Position numbers and translations under genes: made by a program | NCBI GenBank assembly: GCA_965119745.1 | Contig: OZ221973.1 | Location: 1,302,001 to 1,366,000, forward strand | Direction of reading: 5' to 3' | Length of the DNA: 64,000 nt | Source of the DNA: CAJFUR01 sp904420575 | GTDB lineage: Bacteria > Actinomycetota > Coriobacteriia > Coriobacteriales > Eggerthellaceae | In this document: positions 7,936-15,928 of the stretch, in pieces | How positions within the stretch are numbered: the stretch's first letter is position 1 | Layout: the number at the start of each line of letters is the position of its first letter | Notes under the pieces: generated by a model | Seen by the model: the letters and a program-made list of their open reading frames with translations, nothing else | Databases searched by the model: none | What the model was told of the DNA's origin: nothing

Positions 7936-9528
7936 TTGAATCGAATCCTCACCTACGACAGCACGCTGCGGGACGGAGAGCAGTGCGAAGGCGTGTCGCT
8001 GTCTTTGGAGGACAAGCTGCGCATCGTCGGGCGGCTCGACGAGTTCGGCATCGACTTCATAGAGGGCGGCTTTCCTGCGTCGAATCCCAAGGACATCGCC
8101 TTCTTCCAGCGCGTGCGCACCATGCCGCTCAAGCATGCGCAGGTGGCCGCGTTCGGCTCGACCTGCAAGAAGGGCGTGGCGGCCGCCGACGACCAGGGCT
8201 TGGCCGACCTGCTGGCAAGCAAGGCCCCCGTGGTCACCATCGTGGGGAAGACGTGGGACGAACAGGTCACGCGCGCGCTGCTGACCACGCTCGAGGAGAA
8301 CCTGCGCATGATCGGCGACTCGGTGGCCCACCTGAAAGGCCATGGCCGGCGCGTCGTGTTCGATGCCGAGCACTTCTTCGACGGCTACAAGGCGAACCCG
8401 GACTATGCGCTGGCCTGCGTGCGTGCGGCCAGCGAGGCCGGTGCGGACTCCATCGACCTCTGCGAGACGAACGGCGGCGCGCTGCCGCACGAGGTGGGCG
8501 AGATCGTGGCCGCCGTGGCCGCCGCGCTGCCAGGCCAGCAGCTGGGCATCCACTGCCACAACGACTCCGGTTGCGCCGTGGCGAACACGCTGGCCGCCGT
8601 GCGTGCCGGCGCCACCCAGGTGCAGGGCACGGTGAACGGCTTCGGCGAGCGCGTGGGCAACAGCGACCTGCTCACCGTGGTGGCCGACCTGGAACTGAAG
8701 ATGGGCTGCACGTGCGTGGGGAAGGACCGCCTGCGCGACCTGACCAGCGTGTCGCAGTTCGTGGCCGAGGCGTGCAACCTGTCGGTGCCGGCGCACCATC
8801 CTTACACGGGCGCGTCGGCATTCGCGCACAAGGGCGGCCTGCATGCGAGCGCCATCGCGCGGTTCCCCGAGGCGTACGAGCACACGCGTCCCGAAAGCGT
8901 GGGCAACGCGCAGCGCATGCTGGTGAGCGAGCTGGCCGGCAAGGCGTCGCTGGTGGCCAAGGCCCGGGGGTTGGGCATCCGCCTGGACGAGCATCCCGAA
9001 AAGACGCAGGCCATCCTCGACGACATCAAGGCGCGCGAGGCATTGGGCTACTCCTACGAAACGGCCGACGGTTCGCTGGCGCTTTTGCTGCAGAGCCATC
9101 TGGGCGCGTACCGCCCGCACTTCACGCTGGAAAGCTTCCGCGTCATCGTGGACGACCATGAAGACACCGGCGCGCTTGCGAAGGACGCCATGTCGGAGGC
9201 CACCATCAAGATCCACGTGGGGGATCGGCGCTTCGTGGCCACGGGCGAAGGCGCCGGCCCCGTGGGCGCGCTCGACAACGCGCTGCGCATGGCCATCGTG
9301 GCGTTCTATCCTCCCGTGGCGGACATGGAGCTGGTGGACTACAAGGTGCGCATCCTGGACGAGAACGTAGGCACCGACGCCATCACGCGCGTCCTCATCA
9401 CCACGCGCGACAAGCACGGCAGCTGGGGCACCGTGGGCGTGTCCGAGAACATCATCGAGGCTTCGTGGAACGCGCTGGTGGACTCGATCGAATACGGCCT
9501 CATGAGGATCGAGGCCCCGCCGTCCTGA
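7936..9528 (+). CDS. cimA: Citramalate synthase
   Basis: 530 residues. The N-terminal HMGL/IPMS TIM barrel opens with YDSTLRDGEQ and contains the metal-site LGIHCHNDSG block. A C-terminal LeuA-type allosteric domain follows (about 390-515). Length and sequence fit the long citramalate synthases that condense pyruvate and acetyl-CoA to (R)-citramalate, giving isoleucine without threonine. Homocitrate synthase is less likely next to ilvE. The TTG start at 7936 is supported by GGAAAGGA ten bases upstream. The other frame's ATG at 7929 gives a spurious product. Confidence 0.9.
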   Translation: MNRILTYDSTLRDGEQCEGVSLSLEDKLRIVGRLDEFGIDFIEGGFPASNPKDIAFFQRVRTMPLKHAQVAAFGSTCKKGVAAADDQGLADLLASKAPVVTIVGKTWDEQVTRALLTTLEENLRMIGDSVAHLKGHGRRVVFDAEHFFDGYKANPDYALACVRAASEAGADSIDLCETNGGALPHEVGEIVAAVAAALPGQQLGIHCHNDSGCAVANTLAAVRAGATQVQGTVNGFGERVGNSDLLTVVADLELKMGCTCVGKDRLRDLTSVSQFVAEACNLSVPAHHPYTGASAFAHKGGLHASAIARFPEAYEHTRPESVGNAQRMLVSELAGKASLVAKARGLGIRLDEHPEKTQAILDDIKAREALGYSYETADGSLALLLQSHLGAYRPHFTLESFRVIVDDHEDTGALAKDAMSEATIKIHVGDRRFVATGEGAGPVGALDNALRMAIVAFYPPVADMELVDYKVRILDENVGTDAITRVLITTRDKHGSWGTVGVSENIIEASWNALVDSIEYGLMRIEAPPS

Positions 9529-9552
9529 CAGGCGGCGGAACTGCCCGACGCC
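9517..9552 (+). repeat. Intergenic hairpin, copy B
   Basis: A weaker stem (9517-9521 with 9531-9535) straddles the cimA stop codon and is followed by CGGAACTGCCCGACGCC. It shares this tail with the hairpins at 7877 and 34473. The next 60 bases, ending GGACCCATAACGGAAAG, resemble those after the 34473 copy. Confidence 0.5.
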
Positions 9553-9619
9553 GAGGCTTCCCAAGGCATTCGGAAGGCTCCGGCGACACTGCTGGACCCA
9601 TAACGGAAAGTTGGTTGAA

Positions 9620-9955
9620 GTGAGCGACCTGAGAACGCCGGAAGTGAACGACCTGCTGCGCGTGTTTGCCACCCTTGACGACGAAGACACCATCTACGCG
9701 CTGCTGGAGGACCTGTTCACCATCCGCGAGATCAAAGAGACTTCGCAGCGGCTTGCCGTGGCGCGCCTGCTCGCTGCGGGAAAGTCGTACACGGCCATCG
9801 AGGAGGCCACGGGAGCATCGGCCACCACCATAGCCCGCGTGTCGAAGTGCCTCTCCTACGGCAGCGGAGGCTACGCCTCCGCCTTGGGAGTGTTGGATGC
9901 ACCGGAGGGCGGCAATAGCTGGAAACAGAAGACCGAAGACAGGAGCAAAGCATGA
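9620..9955 (+). CDS. YerC/TrpR-related DNA-binding protein
   Basis: 111 residues from GTG 9620. A TTG nine bases earlier lies directly on the GGAAAG ribosome site and is less likely. LRVFATLDDEDTIYALLEDLFTIREIKETSQRLAVARLL, followed by YTAIEEATGASATTIARVSKCL, matches the YerC/YecD family. That family has a TrpR-like fold with a helix-turn-helix but does not sense tryptophan. Its role is not established. The stop overlaps the start of the next gene (ATGA), so the two are translationally coupled. Confidence 0.85.
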   Translation: MSDLRTPEVNDLLRVFATLDDEDTIYALLEDLFTIREIKETSQRLAVARLLAAGKSYTAIEEATGASATTIARVSKCLSYGSGGYASALGVLDAPEGGNSWKQKTEDRSKA

Positions 9956-10512
9956 CCGTTCTATTCGTCAATGCCTGCATGCGTGGCGAGCAGTCCCGCA
10001 CGCTGGAACTGTGCCGCGAGTATCTGGAAGGCAAGGAAAACGTCGTCGAAGTGAACCTGGCGGAGATGGGCTTGAAGCCGTTCGACGCCGGCATGGTGGC
10101 CTACCGCGCGCAGCTGCAGAAGGCGGGCGTGTTCGACGATCCCATCTTCGACCTGTCGCAGCAGTTCGCGAAGGCCGACGAGATCGTCATCGGCGCGCCG
10201 TATTGGGATCTTTCGTTCCCCGCCGCGCTCAAGGTGTACATCGAGCACGTGAGCGTGTGCGACATCGCCTTCCACTACACCGAGGACGCCCAGTGCGAGG
10301 GTCTCTGCAAGGCCACGCGCCTCACCTACCTCACCACCTGCGGCGGCTTCGTCGAGGGCGCGAACTTCGGCTACGAGTACCTGTGCGGCATCGCCAAGAT
10401 GTTCGGCATCCCCGAGGTGCGGTTCGTCGCCGCCGAAGGGCTGGACATCGTCGGCATCGACGTGGACGCCCAGATGGACAAGGCCCGCGCCCAAATGGCG
10501 AAACTCGATTGA
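9952..10512 (+). CDS. NAD(P)H-dependent flavodoxin-fold oxidoreductase
   Basis: 186 residues with the flavodoxin-like fold of the AzoR/MdaB group. The N-terminal strand VLFVNACMRGEQSRT forms the FMN phosphate loop, and IGAPYWDLSFPAALKVYIEH is the conserved flavin-binding block. It probably reduces quinones or azo and nitro compounds in the cytoplasm. The exact substrate is not visible. Its ATG overlaps the stop of the YerC-like gene by 4 bases. Confidence 0.85.
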   Translation: MTVLFVNACMRGEQSRTLELCREYLEGKENVVEVNLAEMGLKPFDAGMVAYRAQLQKAGVFDDPIFDLSQQFAKADEIVIGAPYWDLSFPAALKVYIEHVSVCDIAFHYTEDAQCEGLCKATRLTYLTTCGGFVEGANFGYEYLCGIAKMFGIPEVRFVAAEGLDIVGIDVDAQMDKARAQMAKLD

Positions 10513-10568
10513 GCAAGTTCACGGCGCACGCCTGCGCGCCTCGGTAGACACGCCTGCTGAGATGCGCC

Positions 10569-11192
10569 TTAGCGTCTGGTGCGCGCGAAGATCTCCAGCA
10601 CCAGTTGCGCGCGGGTGCCGATGGGCAGGTCGTTCTTGGCCAGGAAGCGGGGGACGTCTTCGATAGGCAGCAGGAACGGCTCGATGAGCTCGTTCGGCTC
10701 CGGGTGCGCGTTGGCCACTTTCTCCACCTGGGCGAACACCACCTGCACGGTCTCGTCGGTGAGGCCGGTGGACGAGTAGCCCGCCTGGGGAAGCGGCGCG
10801 AGCGCCGCGGCGGCGTTCATGTCGGTTCGCAACGCGTAGCCCGTCTCCTCGCGCAGCTCGCGGTCGACGCAGGTGGCCACGTCCTCGCCCGGTTCGGTGA
10901 GCCCGGCGGGGAAGGCGATGCACCAGCTGTTCAGCGGATAGCGGAACTCGCGGATGAGCAGCAGCTTCCCGTCGGCCGTCTGCGGCACGATGCACACGGC
11001 GTCTGCGACGGGGCGCTCGCCGCGCGCGTTGCCTTCGAGTTCGGCGCAGTAGGCGTCGATGCTCTTGCGCGAGGCGCTTTCGTATTCATAGGTGGAACCG
11101 TCCGGCAGGGTGTAGGTCAGGACGTACTTCTTGATCCAACCGTCGGACACCTGGCGGATGTCGGCAAGTTGGGGGATGGCGGTTTCGGGCAT
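10569..11192 (-). CDS. Nudix hydrolase (ADP-ribose pyrophosphatase-like)
   Basis: 207 residues. The Nudix box reads GLTEPGEDVATCVDRELREE, then TGY, and fits G-x5-E-x7-REUXEEXGU exactly. The sequence resembles ADP-ribose or nucleoside diphosphate-sugar hydrolases. The ATG at 11192 has AAGGAG 7 bases upstream. It lies 14 bases after the sirtuin gene on the same strand. Because sirtuins generate O-acetyl-ADP-ribose, a shared NAD/ADP-ribose role is plausible but inferred. Confidence 0.9.
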   Translation of the reverse strand: MPETAIPQLADIRQVSDGWIKKYVLTYTLPDGSTYEYESASRKSIDAYCAELEGNARGERPVADAVCIVPQTADGKLLLIREFRYPLNSWCIAFPAGLTEPGEDVATCVDRELREETGYALRTDMNAAAALAPLPQAGYSSTGLTDETVQVVFAQVEKVANAHPEPNELIEPFLLPIEDVPRFLAKNDLPIGTRAQLVLEIFARTRR

Positions 11193-11206
11193 GGGGCTCC
11201 TTCGGG

Positions 11207-11956
11207 CTAGAAGTCGAATACGTCGCCGACGTTGGCGGCAAGGCACAGGTCGGCGTGTTGGTCGCGGGGCGTGGGGGTGTGGTTGACGATGACCAGGTGC
11301 GAACCCGCGAAGAAATCGATCAGGCCGGCCGCCGGGTACACGGCGAGCGAGGTGCCGGCCACCACCAGCAGGTCGGCGTTCCCGATGGCCGCGACGGCGC
11401 CGCTGAGCGTGCGCTCGTCCAGCGGTTCTTCGTACAGCACCACGTCGGGCTTCACGATGCCGCCGCACGCGGGGCAGCGGGGCACGCCGTTGGCGGACTG
11501 TGCGCGCAGCTTCAACAGGCGCTCCACCGGGTAGGCCTTGCCGCAACCCATGCAGAAGTTGCGCAGCACGCTGCCGTGCAACTCGTACACGTGCTTGCTG
11601 CCGGCCTTCTGGTGCAGCCCGTCGATGTTCTGCGTGACCACGGCCGAAAGCGTGCCGTTGCCTTCGAGCTCGGCCAGCTTCTGGTGCGCCCGGTTGGGCT
11701 CGGCGTCGAGCGCCAGCATGCGGTCGCAGTAGAAGTCGAAGAACTCCGCCGGATGCGCGTCGAAGAAGCTGCGCGAGATCATCTGCTCGGGCGGATGCGG
11801 GTACTTCTGTGCGTACAGGCCGTTGGGGCTCCGGAAGTCGGGAATGCCGCTTTCGGTGGACACGCCCGCGCCGCCGAAGAACACCATGCCGCCGGGCCGC
11901 GTGTCCGTCACCCATTGGCGGAACGTCTGCAGGCCGCGCTCGGTCTCCTTGTCCAT
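11207..11956 (-). CDS. cobB: Sir2-family NAD-dependent protein deacylase
   Basis: 249 residues. It shows GGAGVSTESGIPDFRSPNGLY (NAD binding), TQNIDGLHQKAG with the general-base His in ELHGS, and a zinc site from CMGC and CPAC. All sirtuin hallmarks are intact, so it should remove acyl groups from lysine using NAD. Start ATG 11956 has GAGGAGG upstream. It is probably co-transcribed with the Nudix gene downstream. Confidence 0.93.
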   Translation of the reverse strand: MDKETERGLQTFRQWVTDTRPGGMVFFGGAGVSTESGIPDFRSPNGLYAQKYPHPPEQMISRSFFDAHPAEFFDFYCDRMLALDAEPNRAHQKLAELEGNGTLSAVVTQNIDGLHQKAGSKHVYELHGSVLRNFCMGCGKAYPVERLLKLRAQSANGVPRCPACGGIVKPDVVLYEEPLDERTLSGAVAAIGNADLLVVAGTSLAVYPAAGLIDFFAGSHLVIVNHTPTPRDQHADLCLAANVGDVFDF

Positions 11957-11996
11957 GTGCCTCCTCGTCTCGCAGGAACGTTTGCTCCATGATAGC

Positions 11997-12024
11997 AGGA
12001 AGGCGACCTTGCGGTCGCCTTCCT
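11997..12024. other. Perfect hairpin between hsp20 and sirtuin genes
   Basis: A 12-bp stem (11997-12008 with 12013-12024) with a 4-base loop has no T tract on either side. It could be a factor-dependent terminator or an mRNA 5' structure for the sirtuin gene. Confidence 0.5.
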
Positions 12025-12155
12025 CAACGCACCTGCCGCTCGAACGGCGCTTCGCCTTGCGCCTTTTTTCTTCCGCGGCATGTCGGCGGTGCGTCGTGCC
12101 GTCATGCCCGCCCCGCCGCGCCCCACTGCGCGGCGGGGATGCCTCGCGAGGTTCG

Positions 12156-12197
12156 CCGGAAGCCTCCGCCTTCGGTCCTTGCGCAGGAGGCTTCCGG
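12156..12197 (-). terminator. Stem-loop after hsp20
   Basis: A 12-bp stem (12156-12167 with 12186-12197) lies just past the hsp20 stop on the minus strand. There is no T run, so termination is inferred. Confidence 0.5.
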
Positions 12198-12203
12198 AGC
12201 GCG

Positions 12204-12659
12204 TCAGCCTTCGATGGAAATGGTCTTCTTTTCTTCCAGCTTGGGCTGCTCTTGCTTCTTGGGAACGTCGATTTTCAACGTGCCGTCCTCGAACTTGGCC
12301 TTGATGTCGTCTTCCTCGATGTCGTCGCCCACGTAGAACGTGCGGCTGCACTTGCCGCTGAAGCGCTCCTTGCGGACGTACGTGCCCTTCTCGTCCTTGT
12401 CTTCCGACTCGGTCTTCGTCTGAGCCGTGATGGTGAGGTAGCCATCTTTGAGCTCGGCCTGCACGTCGTCCTTCTTGAAGCCCGGCATGTCGATGACCAG
12501 CTCGTAGCCACCGTCGGTCTCCTTGATGTCGGTGCGCATGAGCGTGGGGGTCATCTTCTGCACGGGCGCCGTGGCGGCATCGAAGAGCGCGTCGAACGGG
12601 TCGGTCATGAGGTCGCTCAAGAAGTTGCGGTTCCTACGCATGGGTACCATCATCGACAT
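12204..12659 (-). CDS. Hsp20/alpha-crystallin small heat-shock protein
   Basis: 151 residues. A short N-terminal part (MSMMVPMRRNRNFLSDLMTD) is followed by an alpha-crystallin domain (about 35-135) with ELVIDMPGFKKDDVQAELKD and the GTLKIDVPK strand. It acts as an ATP-independent holdase in the cytoplasm. Start 12659 is preferred because CGGAG sits 8 bases upstream. The reading from 12794 runs through the promoter and is rejected. A CIRCE operator overlaps its promoter, so it should be repressed by HrcA and induced by heat. Confidence 0.93.
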   Translation of the reverse strand: MSMMVPMRRNRNFLSDLMTDPFDALFDAATAPVQKMTPTLMRTDIKETDGGYELVIDMPGFKKDDVQAELKDGYLTITAQTKTESEDKDEKGTYVRKERFSGKCSRTFYVGDDIEEDDIKAKFEDGTLKIDVPKKQEQPKLEEKKTISIEG

Positions 12660-12765
12660 AGCAATCATCTCCGTTTCGTGTGGCCCGGGGCGACACGCCG
12701 GCGAAAGCACCGCCGACTCCTGCGTGAACCCCGAAGCCTCTTGCTTTCTTTTTTTGTACAGCTCC

Positions 12766-12807
12766 GTTATAGGCTGCTGGTTAGCACTCGTCAAGCGAGA
12801 GTGCTAA
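12766..12807 (-). promoter_or_regulatory. hsp20 promoter with perfect CIRCE (HrcA) operator
   Basis: On the minus strand, TTGACG (12789-12794), a 17-base spacer and TATAAC (12766-12771) form a good sigma-70 promoter. A perfect CIRCE element, TTAGCACTC-N9-GAGTGCTAA (12781-12807), covers the -35 and part of the spacer, so HrcA binding would block RNA polymerase. The leader is about 100 bases. The rest of the gap to 13126 holds only a terminator. Confidence 0.95.
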
Positions 12808-13069
12808 TTCGTTACAATTTCGTCAACTTTTCCGCAGCGGGCTGCGTGCCCATGCTAGTCGGCAGGGGAGAGTCGTCAGGGGATCTCGCGGGTTCGGAAC
12901 GAAAGCGACACGTGGCTGGTGCGAACCTGTGGGAGAGGCGGCGACGCTTGTCGCGAGTCGGGTCGAGCAGGGGGCTTCGGTGGTTCCGCGCGCAAGGGGC
13001 CGCACACGGTGTCCACGCGCAGGTTCCATGCGCACGGCTGTGCGCTTGCAGGGACGTGCGCAAGAAGAA

Positions 13070-13090
13070 GGGGCCTCGGATCGAGGCCCC
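13070..13090 (-). terminator. Terminator of the alpha/beta hydrolase gene
   Basis: A 9-bp GC stem (13070-13078 with 13082-13090) with a 3-base loop is followed on the minus strand by TTCTTCTT. Confidence 0.75.
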
Positions 13091-13126
13091 GTTCGTCGTC
13101 GCATGCCGTTCGCGGACGCTGGTGCG

Positions 13127-13933
13127 CTAGTGCGCCAGCTCGTCGTCCAGCCATTCGATGGCGTCGCGGATCACCTGGTCGCGCTTGAACTCGTTGAAGA
13201 TCTCGTGATAGAGGCCCGCATAGATGCGCAGCGACTTGTCGGTGGAGGAGATTTCCTCGAAGAAGTCGATGCTGTCCTGCGGAGACACCAGGCCGTCGTC
13301 GCCGCCGTGCAGCAGGATGACCGGATCGGCGAACGCGGCCGCGTTGGCGCGGAGCCAGTCGTGGCCTTCGTGCACGGCGCGCAGCAACGCCACCGAGAAC
13401 TCCTTCGCCACTAGCGGGTCGGCCAGATACGCCTCTCCCACGGCGGGGTCTGAACACACGCCGTCGCCCAGCTCGTTGGGGACGTACGTGCTGTCGGAAA
13501 GCGCTTCGTCCGCCTTCGCCAGGCCTTTATGGTCGCGCGTCCAGGCGCCGGACAGCACGTAACCGGCCAGCTTGCCGGGATAGGCCGTGCCGTAGCTGGC
13601 CGCGCCGAACCCGCCCATGGAGTGCCCGATCATGAAAAGCGGCAGGTCGGGAAACGACTGCCGGGCGCGTTCGACGAACAGGTCGGTGTCGGACACGATC
13701 TGCGTGCGGTCGTCGTACCACGTCTTCTTCCCCATGGAGCGTCCGTGCCCGCGGTGATCGAAGCGCACGACCGCGTATCCGGCGGCGTTCAGCTTCTCGA
13801 CCAGGTATTCGTAGCGTCCATAGTGCTCGCACAGGCCGTGAACGATGACGACGGCCGCCTTCGGGTCTTCGGGCGCGTCGGAGCGTCCGCACAGGATGAA
13901 GCCGTCGGCGGATTGCACGGTGATTCTCTGCAT
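13127..13933 (-). CDS. Alpha/beta hydrolase, monoacylglycerol lipase-like
   Basis: 268 residues. The oxyanion-region motif HGLCEHYGRYEYL, the nucleophile elbow GHSMGG, and a late Asp-His pair (HGGDDGLVS and YAGLYHEIFNE) match serine aminopeptidase S33/monoglyceride lipase proteins. It has no signal peptide and so is cytoplasmic. Start ATG 13933 has GAAAGG upstream. The substrate is probably a lipid ester, but this is not proved by sequence. Confidence 0.88.
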   Translation of the reverse strand: MQRITVQSADGFILCGRSDAPEDPKAAVVIVHGLCEHYGRYEYLVEKLNAAGYAVVRFDHRGHGRSMGKKTWYDDRTQIVSDTDLFVERARQSFPDLPLFMIGHSMGGFGAASYGTAYPGKLAGYVLSGAWTRDHKGLAKADEALSDSTYVPNELGDGVCSDPAVGEAYLADPLVAKEFSVALLRAVHEGHDWLRANAAAFADPVILLHGGDDGLVSPQDSIDFFEEISSTDKSLRIYAGLYHEIFNEFKRDQVIRDAIEWLDDELAH

Positions 13934-14288
13934 GGGTGAGCCTTTCTCTCGGATGAGGAAGCCGGGGAGGGCGGCAGCGTCGGCGCAAGGGCGCATGGCT
14001 GCCGACCGGGCCGGCCACCTCCATTGTACGCCAAAGCAACGTCGAGCGCCGTGCTCAGATAAAAGAAGAGGCAGGCCGGTTCCGCGCGCGTTCGTCGCGC
14101 CTGTGCGATCTGCCTGTTTCTGCTGGGAAAAGCATGCCCGTTGTGCGATCATGAATGGCGCCGCCCAAATGCGACAGGCGCAAAGGCGGCTCTCCCCGTG
14201 GGCGGGTTGAACGGGGGATCGGTCGGCAAAAACAATTGATGGTGCGGCGCCGAGGCGGTGCAGGCACAGGGTTTGAGAGGTGGGAACG
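13934..14288. promoter_or_regulatory. Divergent promoter region, no gene seen
   Basis: 355 bases between the hydrolase and rsmI starts. A -10-like TACAAT on the minus strand (14023-14028) could serve the hydrolase. No convincing small gene, repeat or RNA structure was seen. Confidence 0.35.
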
Positions 14289-15302
14289 ATGCCGGACGGG
14301 GAACAAGGCAGATTGGTCATATGCCCGACGCCTTTGGGCAATTTGGGCGACATGACCGCGCGCGCCTTGGACGCCTTGCGCGCCGCCGACGTGGTATGCG
14401 CCGAGGACACGCGTGTGACCGGCCGGCTTCTGGCCGCGTTCCGCATAGAGAAGCGGCTCGAACGGCTGGACGAGGCGACGCTGGCCGACCGGGCCGCGCG
14501 CATCGTCGAACGCGTGCTGGCGGGCGAAACCGTGGTCTACTGCTCGGACGCCGGCATGCCGGGCGTGTCCGACCCGGGCCTGCGGCTGGTGCGCGCCGCA
14601 CGCGAGGCGCAGGCGCCCGTGGAGGTGCTGCCGGGCCCCACGGCGGCCGCGACGGCGTACGTGGCCAGCGGGTGCGTGGACCCGCGCTTCTATTTCGGCG
14701 GCTTCTTCCCGCGCAAGCAGGCCGAGCGCCAGGCGCTCCTTGAATCGCTGCGCGCCCTTGACGCCGCGCTCGTGTTCTACGAGAGCCCCAACCGGCTGGT
14801 CGATGCGCTCGAGGCGCTGGCGGCCGCGTTCCCTCAGCGCGAGGTGGCCGTGTGCCGCGAGCTCACGAAGCTGCACGAAGAGGTGGTGCGCGGCGCGGTG
14901 CCGCAGGTGCGCGACCGGTTCGCCGCGCGCGAACGGGCGGGCGGCATCAAGGGCGAGATCGTCGTGGTGGTGGACGGGCCAAGCGCGGCCGAGGAGGCGG
15001 GCGAGCGCGCCCAAGCGGAAGGGGCGGCGCGCACGCGCGCGGCGGAGCTCGCGGCCGGCGGCCTGCGGGGCAAACAGATCGCGCGGGCGTTGGCCGACGA
15101 GTTCGGCATTGCTCGCAACAAGGCCTATGATCTGGCGCTCGAAGCCTCCCGCGGCAGGGTGGAACCGGGCGAAAAAGAGATGGCGGATCGGGACGAAGGC
15201 CCAGCCCGAAGCCAGGGCCTGAGCCAAGGCTCGGGAGGCGAAGCTGCTTCCGCCGCGCTCCCGGGCAGTTGCTCCGTCCAAGGCGAAGGGCGGACGCGGT
15301 GA
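14289..15302 (+). CDS. rsmI: 16S rRNA (cytidine-1402-2'-O)-methyltransferase
   Basis: 337 residues of tetrapyrrole-methylase fold. LVICPTPLGNLGDMTARAL, CAEDTRVTGRLL, YCSDAGMPGVSDPG and LPGPTAAATAYVASG are the RsmI signature blocks. It methylates C1402 in the ribosomal P site using SAM. The last 60 residues are Ala/Gly-rich and poorly conserved. ATG 14289 has GAGAGGTGGG upstream; a GTG nine bases earlier is an alternative. Its stop overlaps the next gene. Confidence 0.93.
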   Translation: MPDGEQGRLVICPTPLGNLGDMTARALDALRAADVVCAEDTRVTGRLLAAFRIEKRLERLDEATLADRAARIVERVLAGETVVYCSDAGMPGVSDPGLRLVRAAREAQAPVEVLPGPTAAATAYVASGCVDPRFYFGGFFPRKQAERQALLESLRALDAALVFYESPNRLVDALEALAAAFPQREVAVCRELTKLHEEVVRGAVPQVRDRFAARERAGGIKGEIVVVVDGPSAAEEAGERAQAEGAARTRAAELAAGGLRGKQIARALADEFGIARNKAYDLALEASRGRVEPGEKEMADRDEGPARSQGLSQGSGGEAASAALPGSCSVQGEGRTR

Positions 15303-15892
15303 CGGCACGCAAGGGCGGCGCGACGAAACGTCGGCGCCAGAGCTCGCTTCCGCCCGTCGTGCTGGACGTGGACGGCTTGCCGGTGCAGGTGACGCGCAAG
15401 CGCGTCAAGAACCTGAACCTGCGCGTGAAGCCCGACGGCAGCGTGCAGGCGTCGGCCCCGCTCCTGGTGGACGACGCCTTCGTCAAGGCGTTCGTCCGGC
15501 AGAAGCGCCCGTGGATCGACGAGCGCCGCGCCGCCTTCGCCGCCTCGCCGACGGGGAGAGCCGCTGCGGCGGGACCCGAAGAGGTGGCGCAGTGGCGCGC
15601 CGTGGTGGAAGCGTGCACGCCGGTGCTCGTGGAGCGGTGGGAGCAGATCATGGGCGTGAAGGCCCAGAAGCTCGTGTACCGCAACATGACCAGCCGCTGG
15701 GGCAGCTGCCAGCCGGCCACGGGTCGCATCTGCATCAACGTGCGCCTTGCGCTGTATCCGCCCGAATGCCTGGAATACGTCGTCGTGCACGAACTGTGCC
15801 ATCTGCGCGAACGCGGCCACGGCCCGGCGTTCCAGGCCCTCATGACGCGCTACCTGCCAGACTGGAAAGAGCGCCGCGCGAAGCTGCGGTAG
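15299..15892 (+). CDS. YgjP-type (DUF45) zinc metallopeptidase
   Basis: 197 residues. The zinc site HELCHLRERGHGPAF (HExxH plus a downstream His) and the upstream MTSRWGSCQPATGRICIN block define the YgjP-like/DUF45 family of M48-related peptidases. Start GTG 15299 overlaps the rsmI stop (GTGA), indicating translational coupling. The physiological substrate is unknown. Confidence 0.88.
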   Translation: MTARKGGATKRRRQSSLPPVVLDVDGLPVQVTRKRVKNLNLRVKPDGSVQASAPLLVDDAFVKAFVRQKRPWIDERRAAFAASPTGRAAAAGPEEVAQWRAVVEACTPVLVERWEQIMGVKAQKLVYRNMTSRWGSCQPATGRICINVRLALYPPECLEYVVVHELCHLRERGHGPAFQALMTRYLPDWKERRAKLR

Positions 15893-15928
15893 CCCGGGAT
15901 CTCGTTGGCTTGGGGCGGGGCGAATCCG

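Noticed and set aside
12660..12794. N-terminal extension of Hsp20 to 12794
   Set aside because: It would be translated from the promoter and CIRCE region; the ribosome site supports 12659.
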